The notes beneath the pieces are model-generated. The model was not told the DNA's origin. It made no database searches and saw nothing but the letters and a program-made list of their open reading frames with translations. From Skermanella aerolata KACC 11604 (GTDB lineage: Bacteria > Pseudomonadota > Alphaproteobacteria > Azospirillales > Azospirillaceae), in the NCBI RefSeq assembly GCF_000936425.1, contig NZ_AVFK01000001.1, positions 186,001 to 250,000 on the forward strand: 64,000 bases of DNA, in the 5' to 3' direction. A program made the translations under genes and the position numbers. This document shows, piece by piece, positions 1 to 7,786 of this stretch; position 1 is the stretch's first letter, and each line of letters opens with the position of its first letter.

Positions 1-224
1 ACCAGGCGAGACGGGCAGTAAATCACTGCGAAATTGTTCCCGAAATTACAATCAAAAGTTAACTTAGATCAAGGACGACCGCACATCGATGCTCATACTC
101 TTTACAGGTTCGAAATCTACCATTTCCGCCTGAGCACTTCATGCATCTTGGCAGTAAACGGTTGATAGCCAACGAAACATCCAGGGCCATCCAGACGGAA
201 ACAGTGTCAGAGGAGCAAAAATCG
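1..224. other. Upstream region of RTX gene, no gene seen
   Basis: No convincing coding region is visible. The stretch is less GC-rich than the genes around it and presumably carries the promoter of the RTX gene. An in-frame ATG at 141 would add 28 residues to that protein, but it has no ribosome-binding site and the added residues do not look like the family. Confidence 0.4.
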
Positions 225-1172
225 ATGGCAACGTTCAATCTAACGGCCGGAAAAGACTTTTTCCCTACTGATCAAGACACTGCTGGTAATGACCTGATCA
301 TTGCCAATGCCGGGGACGATGTTGTCTTTGGGGGTCCTGGAGACGATCAAATATACGGCGGTGCCCAGGTAAACAATGCCGCCGGCAGTGGTAACGATGT
401 CCTCATCGGCGACAACGGCGAAGATACGATCCGGGGCGGCGACGGTGATGATGTTCTTGATGGCGGCGGCAGCGCCGATCAACTGTTTGGTGAAGATGGA
501 AACGATTTTATCATCGGCCGATCGGGAAACGACGGCATCTTTGGTGGGGCCGGCAACGACGAGCTTTGGGGAGGTGGCGATGATGATACGATCGTGGGAG
601 GTGCCGGAAGCGACACCGTAGTTGGCGGCTCTGGCAACGACACGATCGACGGTGGCGCCGATGCCGACAACCTCGTCGGGGGCTCCGGCAACGACAGTAT
701 CCAGGGCGGCGCCGGCAGTGACACGATCGAGGGTGGCTCTGGCAGTGATACGCTGAACGGCGGTGCCGGCAGTGATACGCTGAGAGGCAATGCCGGCAGT
801 GATACGCTGAACGGCGGTGCCGGCAATGATGCGCTGAACGGTGGTGCCGGCAGTGACATCTTCGTCTATAATATCAATAACGGGGGGTCGGATACCATCA
901 CAGGCTTCAACCCGGATCAGGACCAGATCGACTTGAATGGAGCCGGCCTTACCCAAGCCGAACTCATTGACACCGCCGGAGACTCGCCCCCCTTCGGTCT
1001 CCTTGAAGCCGGAGACGACAATCCGGGTAATAATCCGCAAATCGATGTAAACGTAGTCAACGGGACCGACCTTCAGATCGACTTCGACAATGGCAACGTC
1101 CTCACAATTCTCGGTGTCACCAGCTTGGATCCCACTGGGAGCCCAGGTGGGGCCGACATCTTCGTTGCTTGA
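225..1172 (+). CDS. RTX calcium-binding secreted protein
   Basis: A 315-residue acidic protein made mostly of glycine- and aspartate-rich nonapeptides of the GGxGxDxLx type, which in the hemolysin-type (RTX) family bind calcium and fold as a parallel beta-roll after export. The repeats cover roughly residues 25-215. They are followed by the typical post-repeat segment (a GSDTITGF stretch, then a DQIDL stretch) and a C-terminal tail ending in aliphatic and aromatic residues, as expected for an uncleaved type I secretion signal. The start at 225 is chosen because GAGGAG lies just upstream. No enzymatic domain is present, so the role may be structural, adhesive or matrix-associated. No type I secretion genes lie nearby. 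Confidence 0.85.
   Translation: MATFNLTAGKDFFPTDQDTAGNDLIIANAGDDVVFGGPGDDQIYGGAQVNNAAGSGNDVLIGDNGEDTIRGGDGDDVLDGGGSADQLFGEDGNDFIIGRSGNDGIFGGAGNDELWGGGDDDTIVGGAGSDTVVGGSGNDTIDGGADADNLVGGSGNDSIQGGAGSDTIEGGSGSDTLNGGAGSDTLRGNAGSDTLNGGAGNDALNGGAGSDIFVYNINNGGSDTITGFNPDQDQIDLNGAGLTQAELIDTAGDSPPFGLLEAGDDNPGNNPQIDVNVVNGTDLQIDFDNGNVLTILGVTSLDPTGSPGGADIFVA
732..857 (+). repeat. 27-bp tandem repeat inside the RTX gene
   Basis: Four successive 27-bp units (starting at 732, 759, 786 and 813) and a partial fifth at 840 encode the nonapeptides GGSGSDTLN, GGAGSDTLR, GNAGSDTLN, GGAGNDALN and GGAGSD. They are near-identical at the DNA level, unlike the more diverged repeats upstream. This indicates recent expansion by slippage or recombination. 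Confidence 0.8.
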
Positions 1173-1284
1173 TCCATCGAAGTCGACGTGTACTGACAGT
1201 GGTTGAATTCTTCGTGGAAGCATCGTCCGGGCAACGGACATCTCGGCCTCACGCAAGGGGCTACGCACGAAACCACAAAAGGTC

Positions 1285-1551
1285 CTATTCCGGGAAAATC
1301 TGCGATGCCGATGGCAAGTAACTTGCCGGAAAAACAAAGCCCTGGATAACTGCTGGGTTGACCTCCGGCTCCTGTGAATAGGACCAAGACACAAAATTGA
1401 GAACCGGGCTGAGTACGTCGCGACGCTGCGGCGGCAGGACAGCCTGACGGTCTAGGGCCGCCTCAGCCTGTTCGGCCAGCCGGGCGTCGAGTTCCTCGAA
1501 CCGCTGACCGGTGTCGCGTAGCTGGTCAACGGGACTGACCCGCATGCTCAT
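1285..1551 (-). CDS. Small protein of unknown function coupled to the aldo/keto reductase
   Basis: An 88-residue reading frame whose ATG overlaps the stop codon of the aldo/keto reductase (ATGA), suggesting translational coupling. The first half is charged and probably helical (RFEELDARLAEQAEAALD). The second half lacks recognisable features and reads like untranslated sequence. I do not recognise a family. It may be a genuine short gene or the surviving 5' part of a longer decayed one. Confidence 0.35.
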   Translation of the reverse strand: MSMRVSPVDQLRDTGQRFEELDARLAEQAEAALDRQAVLPPQRRDVLSPVLNFVSWSYSQEPEVNPAVIQGFVFPASYLPSASQIFPE

Positions 1552-2573
1552 CGGTTGCTGGTGCCACCGACGTGGGGAACCCGGCCTTCGACCGGGTGGC
1601 CGGGATCGGTGAATCCGTGGGTGGAAGTGTGTCCCGGCGCCACGAGTCGTTCGACCAGCGCCTCGTCCTCCGCCGTGAAGCGATAGTTCAGCGCCGATAG
1701 ATAGCCGTCCCAGTGCTCCTCAGTACGGGGGCCGGCGATGGCCGATGTGATCAGCTTGTTGTTCAGGACCCAGGCCAGGGCGAAGTTGGCGGCCGTGGTG
1801 CCGCGCGCCTCGGCATGCGCCGTCAGTTCACGTGCGATGCGGATCGATTCCGGTCGCCATTCGGTCTCGAGGATGCGCTTGTCGGACCGGCCGGCGCGGG
1901 TGTCGGGGGGAGGGGCCGCGTCCGGTACATATTTGCCGGTGAGGACGCCGCGCGCCAGCGGGCTGTATGAAACAACGCCAAGGCCGTAGTGGGCCGCCGC
2001 CGGCAGTTGCTCGGTTTCGGCGGTGCGATTGACGATGTTGTAGAGTGGCTGGCTGGCAATCGGCCGATCGATGCCGACAAGATCCGCGATCCGGGAGATC
2101 TCGGCAATGCGCCAGCCCCGGAAGTTGGAAACGCCGAAGTAGCGCAACTTGCCCTGCCGGATCAGGTCGGCAATGGCCCGCACCGTTTCCTCCAGGGGTG
2201 AGTCGAACACCGCGCGGTGCAGGTAGATCAAGTCGATGTAATCGGTACCCAGCCGTTTCAGGCTGGCGTCCACCGCCTGATAGATCCATTTGCGGGACAG
2301 CCCGCGTTGGTTGACGCCGTCGCCCATTGGATTGGCGAGCTTGGTGGCGACGAACCACCAGTCGCGGCTATCCGCAATGGCACGGCCCACGACTTCTTCC
2401 GAACGGCCCTCGTTATAGACGTCGGCGGTGTCGATGAAGTTGACGTCGCGCTCGCGCGCCTTGGCGATGATCCTGTGCGATGCCGTCTCGTCCGTCGGAC
2501 CGCCGAACATCATGGTGCCCAGCGTGATCGGTGACACCTTCACGCCGCTCTTTCCCAGGTACCGGTAGCTCAT
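1548..2573 (-). CDS. Aldo/keto reductase
   Basis: A 341-residue NAD(P)H-dependent oxidoreductase of the aldo/keto reductase superfamily (TIM barrel), full length. The N-terminal strand MSYRYLGKSGVKVSPITLG is typical. The catalytic tetrad can be assigned: Asp and Tyr in DTADVYNEG, Lys in VATKL and His in YLHRA. The cofactor phosphate-binding region near IAGPRTEEH is also present. The start has a strong upstream GGAAGGGA. The substrate is unknown; members reduce aldehydes, ketones or sugars in the cytosol. The next gene on this strand overlaps its stop codon. Confidence 0.9.
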   Translation of the reverse strand: MSYRYLGKSGVKVSPITLGTMMFGGPTDETASHRIIAKARERDVNFIDTADVYNEGRSEEVVGRAIADSRDWWFVATKLANPMGDGVNQRGLSRKWIYQAVDASLKRLGTDYIDLIYLHRAVFDSPLEETVRAIADLIRQGKLRYFGVSNFRGWRIAEISRIADLVGIDRPIASQPLYNIVNRTAETEQLPAAAHYGLGVVSYSPLARGVLTGKYVPDAAPPPDTRAGRSDKRILETEWRPESIRIARELTAHAEARGTTAANFALAWVLNNKLITSAIAGPRTEEHWDGYLSALNYRFTAEDEALVERLVAPGHTSTHGFTDPGHPVEGRVPHVGGTSNR

Positions 2574-2952
2574 CTTCCGTCCCTTCCGCGTTTCTGAACG
2601 ATTATTATCAACTTAAGCCATGGAGCTAGCCGATCATGTCTGGCGATGCCGCAGGGCGAAAACTCGCCAAGTTTGAAATTCCTCCGTGACGCATTGGTTC
2701 CCGGCCCGAAGTGCCGCCCATCGCAGTTTCCCTGTCCGGGGGATGGGGTGCAGACCTGTGGGGAGAATATTTCTATCGTTGCAAGTCGCTGAAGCAGTAA
2801 ATGGGCACCGCCTTGACGAGGGACGAACCGGCACCGGAAGCCCTTGCCGTGATCGAGTCGATCGAGGAAGCCGACGCCCTTGTCGTCGGAACGCCGGTAT
2901 CCAGCGTTCCAGACCGGTCAAGCTCTTCCGCTGCCGGTATGATATACCGCTC
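2574..2952. other. Intergenic stretch with a gene remnant
   Basis: About 380 bases between the aldo/keto reductase and the acyl-CoA synthetase. The only recognisable content is the flavin-reductase fragment listed separately; other open frames here look like chance frames. Confidence 0.5.
2801..2905 (+). pseudogene. Remnant of an NADPH-dependent FMN reductase
   Basis: The plus-strand frame from 2801 encodes GTALTRDEPAPEALAVIE followed by SIEEADALVVGTPV. This matches the internal segment of SsuE/MsuE-type flavodoxin-fold FMN reductases, where a beta strand ends in a (V)GTPV or SPVY motif. The expected continuation (Y..SY.GLFKHLFD) is missing and the N-terminal flavin-binding strand is absent, so only about 35 residues survive. 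A chance resemblance is possible, but the run of matching positions is long. Confidence 0.5.
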
Positions 2953-4611
2953 TCAATCCAGGCCGCGGGCCTCGTCGCGCAGGACCGTCTTCTGAATCTT
3001 GCCAGTGGATGTCTTGGGCAGCGGCTGGAACACCACGCGGCGCGGTACCTTGTAATGGGCCAGATGGTCACGGCACCATGCGATCACGTCGCGTTCATCG
3101 ACCGGCGCCGCGTCGGGCTTCAGGGTGACGAAGGCGCAGGGGCTTTCGCCCCATTTCGGGTCCGGGCGGGCGACCACCGCCGCTTCGAGGACGGCGGGGT
3201 GCCGGTACAGCGCTTCCTCCACCTCCAGCGAGGAGATGTTCTCGCCGCCGGAAATGATGATGTCCTTGGAACGGTCCTTGACCTCGACATAGCCGTCCGG
3301 ATGCCTGACCGCGAGGTCGCCGGTCCGGAACCAGCCGCCGCCAAGCGCCTCCACCGTGGCGGCCGGGTTCTTCAGGTAGCCCTTCATTACCGTGTTTCCA
3401 CGCAGCACGATTTCACCGACCGTGATCCCGTCTGATGGAACCGGGCTGCCGGAGTCGTCGAAGACGCCGACCTGATCCATCGTCGGCAGCGCCACGCCCT
3501 GGCGGGCCTTCAGCTTTGATCGGTCGATATCGGGCAGGTCCGCCCATCCCGGCTGCTCGGCGCAGATCGTCGCCGGGCCGTAGCATTCCGTCAGGCCGTA
3601 GAGATGGATCACGTCGAAACCCAGCGCCGACATCGCCTGGAGCACGGCGCTGGGCGGTGCGGCGCCGCCGGTAGCGGCGCTGACCCGCTGGCTGAAGGTC
3701 CTTCGCTGCCCGGCCGGCGCGTTGGACAGCATGTTGAGCACGATCGGAGCGCCGCATAGATGCGTGACGCCATGGCGGGATATCGCGTCGAAGATGGCGG
3801 CGGCTTCTACCCGGCGCAGGCAGACATGGGTGCCGCCGGCGGCGGTCACCGCCCAGGTGTAGCACCAGCCGTTGCAGTGGAACATCGGCAGCGTCCAGAG
3901 ATAGACGCTCTCGGGCCGCAGGTTCAGTGTCCAGCCGTTACCCAGCGCGTTGAGATAGGCGCCGCGATGGTGATAGACGACGCCCTTGGGATTGCCGGTG
4001 GTGCCGGATGTGTAGTTGAGCGCAATGGCGTCCCATTCGTCGCGCGGTTCGATCCAGGCCTCGCCGATGGTCGCCGACGGATCGGCGCTTTGCAGGAAAG
4101 CTTCGTACTCGATGCCGCCCAGGCTGACCGGGTGCTTTGCGTCTTCGTCAGCGATCTCGATCACCAGCAGGTCGCGTCCCAGCCGGTTCAACGCTTCCTC
4201 CGCGACGGCGCCCAGTTCCCGGTCCACGATCAACACGCGCGTTTCGCTGTGGTCCAGGATGAGGTCGATCGAGGCGGCGTCCAGACGGGTGTTGAGCGCG
4301 TTCAAGACGGCTCCCGCCATGGGAACGCCGTAATGCGCCTCCAGCAGTTCCGGAACATTGGGGGCCAGCACGGCGACCGTATCGCCGCGCTTGACCCCCG
4401 CTGCCACCAGCGCCGCCGCCAGACGGCGGCAGCGGTCGTAGAGTTCGGCATAGCCGATCCGCCGGTCGCCATGGATAACGGCCGTCTTGTCCGGATAGAC
4501 CGTGGCCGAGCGCCGCAGGAAGCCCAGGGGGCTGAGCGGCACGTGGTTGGCCGGCTTGCGCTCCAGATCGTGGTCGAAGATGGACGTGTCGTCAGTATGG
4601 TGGCCGGTCAT
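2953..4611 (-). CDS. AMP-dependent acyl-CoA synthetase (DmdB-like)
   Basis: A 552-residue acid:CoA ligase of the ANL superfamily. It activates a carboxylic acid to an acyl-adenylate and then to the CoA thioester in the cytosol. Motifs in order: the phosphate loop YTSGTTGNPKGVVYHH, the adenine motif YGLTECYGP, the hinge-region aspartate in WFRTGDLAV, the DRSKDIIISGGENISS stretch and the catalytic lysine in PKTSTGKIQK. The layout and N-terminus (NHVPLSPLGFLRRSATVYPDK) are those of medium- or short-chain acyl-CoA synthetases that include the methylmercaptopropionate-CoA ligase DmdB. Substrate cannot be assigned from sequence alone. It has a GGAGA ribosome-binding site and stands alone among gene remnants. 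Confidence 0.9.
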   Translation of the reverse strand: MTGHHTDDTSIFDHDLERKPANHVPLSPLGFLRRSATVYPDKTAVIHGDRRIGYAELYDRCRRLAAALVAAGVKRGDTVAVLAPNVPELLEAHYGVPMAGAVLNALNTRLDAASIDLILDHSETRVLIVDRELGAVAEEALNRLGRDLLVIEIADEDAKHPVSLGGIEYEAFLQSADPSATIGEAWIEPRDEWDAIALNYTSGTTGNPKGVVYHHRGAYLNALGNGWTLNLRPESVYLWTLPMFHCNGWCYTWAVTAAGGTHVCLRRVEAAAIFDAISRHGVTHLCGAPIVLNMLSNAPAGQRRTFSQRVSAATGGAAPPSAVLQAMSALGFDVIHLYGLTECYGPATICAEQPGWADLPDIDRSKLKARQGVALPTMDQVGVFDDSGSPVPSDGITVGEIVLRGNTVMKGYLKNPAATVEALGGGWFRTGDLAVRHPDGYVEVKDRSKDIIISGGENISSLEVEEALYRHPAVLEAAVVARPDPKWGESPCAFVTLKPDAAPVDERDVIAWCRDHLAHYKVPRRVVFQPLPKTSTGKIQKTVLRDEARGLD

Positions 4612-4631
4612 GAGCGGGGAGTCTCCGGTGC

Positions 4632-4763
4632 TTACCAGGTCGGCAGGATCGTGCCTTTGAAACGCGCGAGGACGAATTCACGCACCTCGGGAGAACGGTA
4701 TATCCCGATGTAGCGCTTGATCCTAGCGTCGTCGGCACGGTCGCGGCGCGCGGCCCATACCAG
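4632..4763 (-). pseudogene. metQ: 3' remnant of a MetQ/NlpA methionine-binding lipoprotein
   Basis: The minus-strand frame ends with RADDARIKRYIGIY then RSPEVREFVLARFKGTILPTW and a stop. This is the C-terminus of MetQ-type substrate-binding lipoproteins (…YRSPEVK.FI...FKG...P.W). Only about 40 residues remain, and upstream sequence in this frame does not continue the family. It sits directly against the start region of the acyl-CoA synthetase. Confidence 0.6.
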
Positions 4764-4786
4764 ATGCCACCTGGACTGGTCGGACG

Positions 4787-4959
4787 CACCGGCTTGCCTA
4801 CTGGCTTTGGAACGACCAGGGAACGACGTGGCGCTGTATCTGCAAAGCCGCTCGTCCGACATGTTCCAGACCGACATCCATCCGGCGGCGCAATTCGGCG
4901 GCGGCATCTTCTTGGATCATGCGACCTGTCTGGTCGCGGGTGCGACCGCCGTGGTTGAA
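4787..4959 (+). pseudogene. cysE: Frameshifted remnant of serine acetyltransferase
   Basis: The frame at 4787 encodes HRLAYWLWNDQG. After a shift near 4820 the next frame continues NDVALYLQSRSSDMFQ and TDIHPAAQFGGGIFLDHAT followed by an AGATAVVE stretch. Together this is the junction of the helical domain and the left-handed beta-helix of CysE, including the active-site DIHP and LDHAT segments. Everything before and after is missing. The frameshift and truncation at both ends make it a clear pseudogene. Confidence 0.7.
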
Positions 4960-5114
4960 CCGCGCCGGAATTACCGGAGGCCGATTTGGTCGGGTCATGC
5001 CGCCCTGGCTGCGCGCCTGCGCACCTCAGGGGAGTATTTGAGTGATGTCTGTCTCGTCATGATGACCTAAGTCGCTCAACAAATGGGGCTTCCGGTAATC
5101 CCGCTGCTGTTCAG

Positions 5115-5615
5115 TCAATCTGCCTCGGTGACGATGGTCTCGATCCTGACCACGACGGGATCCTTCCCGGCCAAGCCGCTGACACCGCCCTCGATCCGGC
5201 CGAGCCGGACAAGGCCGCTGGAGTAGCCGAAATCGCGGTAGTAAATCGCGATGTTCCCCCAAGGCGCGTAGTAGGCGATGTCGCCGATGGCAGGATCGGT
5301 CCCATCCGGCGCGCCTTCAGTCGACAGGCGGACCGGAAGGTCGGCGACCTTTTCTGTGCCGTGGTAGTCGCGGAGCGTCAACTCAAGCGGCAGCAAGGCA
5401 GCAAAATCCCGAGATGCGGCACCATCCTCCAGATCGGCGGTCAGTTGCCACCCCTTGGCAAGCATCCTGATCCTCATGGCGTTTCGCTCGACGTCCACCG
5501 GTGGTGAGACTGCTGCCATCGGTTCCGCCGCCAAGGCCCGAATTGCAAACGAGCAGGGGCAGATGCCGGCAAGCACGAGGACCAGGAGACATGTCCATCG
5601 TTCGAGAGTTGTCAT
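5115..5615 (-). CDS. Exported cyclophilin-like fold protein
   Basis: A 166-residue protein with an N-terminal signal peptide (LLVLVLAGICPCSFAIRALAAEP). It is followed by a cyclophilin-like beta-barrel domain of about 115 residues: MRIRMLAKGWQLTADLEDG, then LPLELTLRDYHGTEKVADLP, then the DIAYYAPWGNIAIYY segment diagnostic of this small family. The family resembles peptidyl-prolyl isomerases in fold but lacks proven isomerase activity. A longer frame extends upstream, but the ATG at 5615 begins the recognisable signal peptide. It ends a same-strand run of LysR regulator, MFS exporter and cupin, and probably acts in the periplasm with the cupin lipoprotein. Confidence 0.75.
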   Translation of the reverse strand: MTTLERWTCLLVLVLAGICPCSFAIRALAAEPMAAVSPPVDVERNAMRIRMLAKGWQLTADLEDGAASRDFAALLPLELTLRDYHGTEKVADLPVRLSTEGAPDGTDPAIGDIAYYAPWGNIAIYYRDFGYSSGLVRLGRIEGGVSGLAGKDPVVVRIETIVTEAD

Positions 5616-5770
5616 CGGCAAGGTCGCTCCAGGGTCGGCCGCGGACGGAACGGTAGCATGAGCGATTGGCGCACTTTCATGGTGCGGTAGCCGTCGGGCA
5701 GACCGTCGACCCGGACATCCCTGTCCTTTCGCAGCTCTTTCACGCGCATCTTGCGGCTCCTGCCAAGTGG

Positions 5771-6367
5771 TTATTCGCTGCGAGTGCCGGCGAGATATTC
5801 GGCTTCCGAGACATGCTCCGCCCACCGGACGGGGCTGCCGTCCTTCGATGCCTGGATGGCGATATGGGTCATGACGGTCGTATGCGTCGCGCCGTGCCAA
5901 TGGCGAACGTTGGGCGGAAACCGGACGACGTCGCCCTCCCTGATTTCCTCGACAGGGCCTCCTTCCACTTGGGTCCAGCCGGTGCCGGAGGTGACGATCA
6001 GACGCTGGCCGAGCGGGTGCGTATGCCAGACCGTGCGGGCTCCAGGCTCGAACCTCACCAATGCAGCCCCGACTTGCGACGGCCCTTCGGCATTGAACAG
6101 CGGAGTAATCGTGGCCTCGCCCGTGAAGTATTCCGCCGGCCCATGGTTTGGAGTCTGGGTGCCGCTGCGACTGATTTCCATCTGCTCCGCTCCCTGGTTC
6201 GATGAAGTATTCTGTGGTTGTGTCCTCGATTGCACTGGCGCGCAGGCGAGGAGCGACAATGGCAGGACGACTGCTCCGAACAGCCTCACCCCAGGTCGGC
6301 TGACCGTAGCGGTGACGGACGTGCGGTTGGACGGATCGCTGCCGTTCAGCCTGTTTTCGGTGTTCAT
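5771..6367 (-). CDS. Cupin-domain lipoprotein
   Basis: A 198-residue protein with a lipobox (LLAC, Cys42), so probably a periplasm-facing lipoprotein, followed by a single cupin domain. The cupin metal ligands are visible in WHTHPLGQ, in the later NVRHWHG and in the GWTQVEGGP loop. It resembles the small quercetinase- or decarboxylase-like cupins often encoded beside cyclophilin-like proteins and MFS exporters. An ATG at 6373 is possible, but GGGAGG is correctly spaced only for the ATG at 6367. A lipoprotein form of this cupin is somewhat unusual. The substrate is unknown. Confidence 0.8.
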   Translation of the reverse strand: MNTENRLNGSDPSNRTSVTATVSRPGVRLFGAVVLPLSLLACAPVQSRTQPQNTSSNQGAEQMEISRSGTQTPNHGPAEYFTGEATITPLFNAEGPSQVGAALVRFEPGARTVWHTHPLGQRLIVTSGTGWTQVEGGPVEEIREGDVVRFPPNVRHWHGATHTTVMTHIAIQASKDGSPVRWAEHVSEAEYLAGTRSE

Positions 6368-6397
6368 CTGCATCCTCCCAAGGGTTCGGTCGAAGAA

Positions 6398-7633
6398 CTA
6401 ATGAACTGAACGCGCCGTGTCGGCTGTCCGACGTGCACAGAGGACGCCGAGTAGGGCAGAGGCGCCGAGCAATGCCGCGGCCATGGCAAAGGTCGCCCTG
6501 TAACCGGCCGCATCGAACAGGAACCCGCCGCCCGCCGTGCCTGTCGTGATCGCCAGTTGGATCACGGCGACCATCAAACCGCCGCCTGCCTCGGCATCTT
6601 CAGGCAGGGTCCGGCTCAGCCACGTCCACCACGCGACGGGCACCGCCGTTCCGACCAGACCCCAAGCCACGAGGAGAGTCGCGGTCGGTCCCGGCATCGC
6701 ACCCACAAAGACGAGGCACAGCGCGATTGCCGCCAGGGCGAGAGGAGCAAGGATCAGCGTCGCGGAAAGGCTCATGGCAACGATACGGCCGATGAGCCAG
6801 GTACCGGCCAATCCGGCTCCGCCCATTGCCAGCAGGATCAGCGAGAGGACCGGCACGCTCACCTGAGTAACGTTCTCCAGAAACGGGCGGATATACGTAA
6901 ACAGCGCAAACTGGCCCATGAAGAGCATCGCCACCGCTGCCATCCCGCCCTTGGCCAAGGGCCGGCGGAGTACGCCCAGCGCGCTCGCGCCGCGGCTTGA
7001 ACGATCGGACGGCATCGCGGGGAGGGTCAGCCATTGCCACGCGAATGTAACCGCGGCGAGCGGGACCACCACGAAGAAGGCGCCGCGCCAGCCGATGAGC
7101 TGTCCAAGAAAACTTCCCAGTGGGGCGGCTAAAGTCGTGGCGAGCGCATTGCCCCCGTTCAGCATCGCCAGCGCACCAGGTACTTGGTCCTTTGGAACCA
7201 GCCGCATGACGGTCGCCGCCGACATCGACCAGAAGCCACCGATCACGATGCCAAGCAATGCGCGCCCTGCCATCAGGACCGCGAAGCTGGGAGCGAACGT
7301 CACCAGCAAGCCCGACAGCAGCATCAGCACCGTCAATCCCAACAGCACGACGCGACGGTCGATCCCCGCCGTAAGGGATGAAATGGTGAGGCTTGTCAGG
7401 ACGGCGAAAAGGCCCGATACGGAAATCGCCTGTCCCGCAGTTCCCTCGGTCAAGTGGAGGTCCGACGCGATCGGCGTCAGGATGCTGACCGGCATGAACT
7501 CCGAAGCGATCAGTGTCGACACGCACAGGGTCAACGCCAGCACCGCTCCCCAGCCGCTGGCGGCACTACCTCCGCGCGGAAGCGGCGTCGTCCTGTCGAT
7601 GGTTTCCGAATTGGCTCTACCGGTCATGCTCAT
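6398..7633 (-). CDS. MFS transporter, AraJ-like (DHA1 family)
   Basis: A roughly 411-residue major facilitator with twelve predicted membrane segments. Its N-terminal half opens with the SEFMPVSILTPIA stretch seen in AraJ/YdhP-type sugar or drug exporters. Short loops and the motif GRALLGIVIGGFW in the fourth to fifth helix region support the DHA1 efflux branch. The start is uncertain: ATG codons at 7654, 7633 and 7627 are in frame, and an AAGTAGG favours one of the latter two. It lies between the LysR gene and the cupin, which are probably co-regulated with it. Confidence 0.85.
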   Translation of the reverse strand: MSMTGRANSETIDRTTPLPRGGSAASGWGAVLALTLCVSTLIASEFMPVSILTPIASDLHLTEGTAGQAISVSGLFAVLTSLTISSLTAGIDRRVVLLGLTVLMLLSGLLVTFAPSFAVLMAGRALLGIVIGGFWSMSAATVMRLVPKDQVPGALAMLNGGNALATTLAAPLGSFLGQLIGWRGAFFVVVPLAAVTFAWQWLTLPAMPSDRSSRGASALGVLRRPLAKGGMAAVAMLFMGQFALFTYIRPFLENVTQVSVPVLSLILLAMGGAGLAGTWLIGRIVAMSLSATLILAPLALAAIALCLVFVGAMPGPTATLLVAWGLVGTAVPVAWWTWLSRTLPEDAEAGGGLMVAVIQLAITTGTAGGGFLFDAAGYRATFAMAAALLGASALLGVLCARRTADTARSVH

Positions 7634-7728
7634 CCTACTTGACGCCGACTGCATCACGACACCGGCCGTGATGGGATGATTATGGAGTTGATGTCCGGTA
7701 CCGGTTACCCGTCGCGTCGTTGACGGGG

Positions 7729-7747
7729 CGATGAGCCGGGCTCATCG
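7729..7747. promoter_or_regulatory. Dyad symmetry between LysR gene and MFS gene
   Basis: CGATGAGCC and GGCTCATCG form a perfect 9-bp dyad around one base, in the 150-bp gap upstream of the MFS transporter. It could be a short hairpin, a terminator of the LysR transcript or an operator for the transporter. Function is not established. Confidence 0.3.
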
Positions 7748-7786
7748 TCGAGCCTCTCGAAGCTCCGCTTTACAAGGTCCCGCCTT

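Noticed and set aside
732-857. Possible CRISPR array
   Set aside because: The repeats are contiguous 27-bp coding units without spacers and encode RTX nonapeptides.
240-1394. 384-residue open frame on the minus strand across the RTX gene
   Set aside because: It is the mirror of a repetitive GC-rich gene; the predicted protein is repetitive and resembles no family, while the plus frame has clear RTX motifs.
2634-3071. 145-residue minus-strand frame between the aldo/keto reductase and synthetase genes
   Set aside because: Low-complexity Arg/Pro-rich translation overlapping the end of the synthetase, with no recognisable domain.
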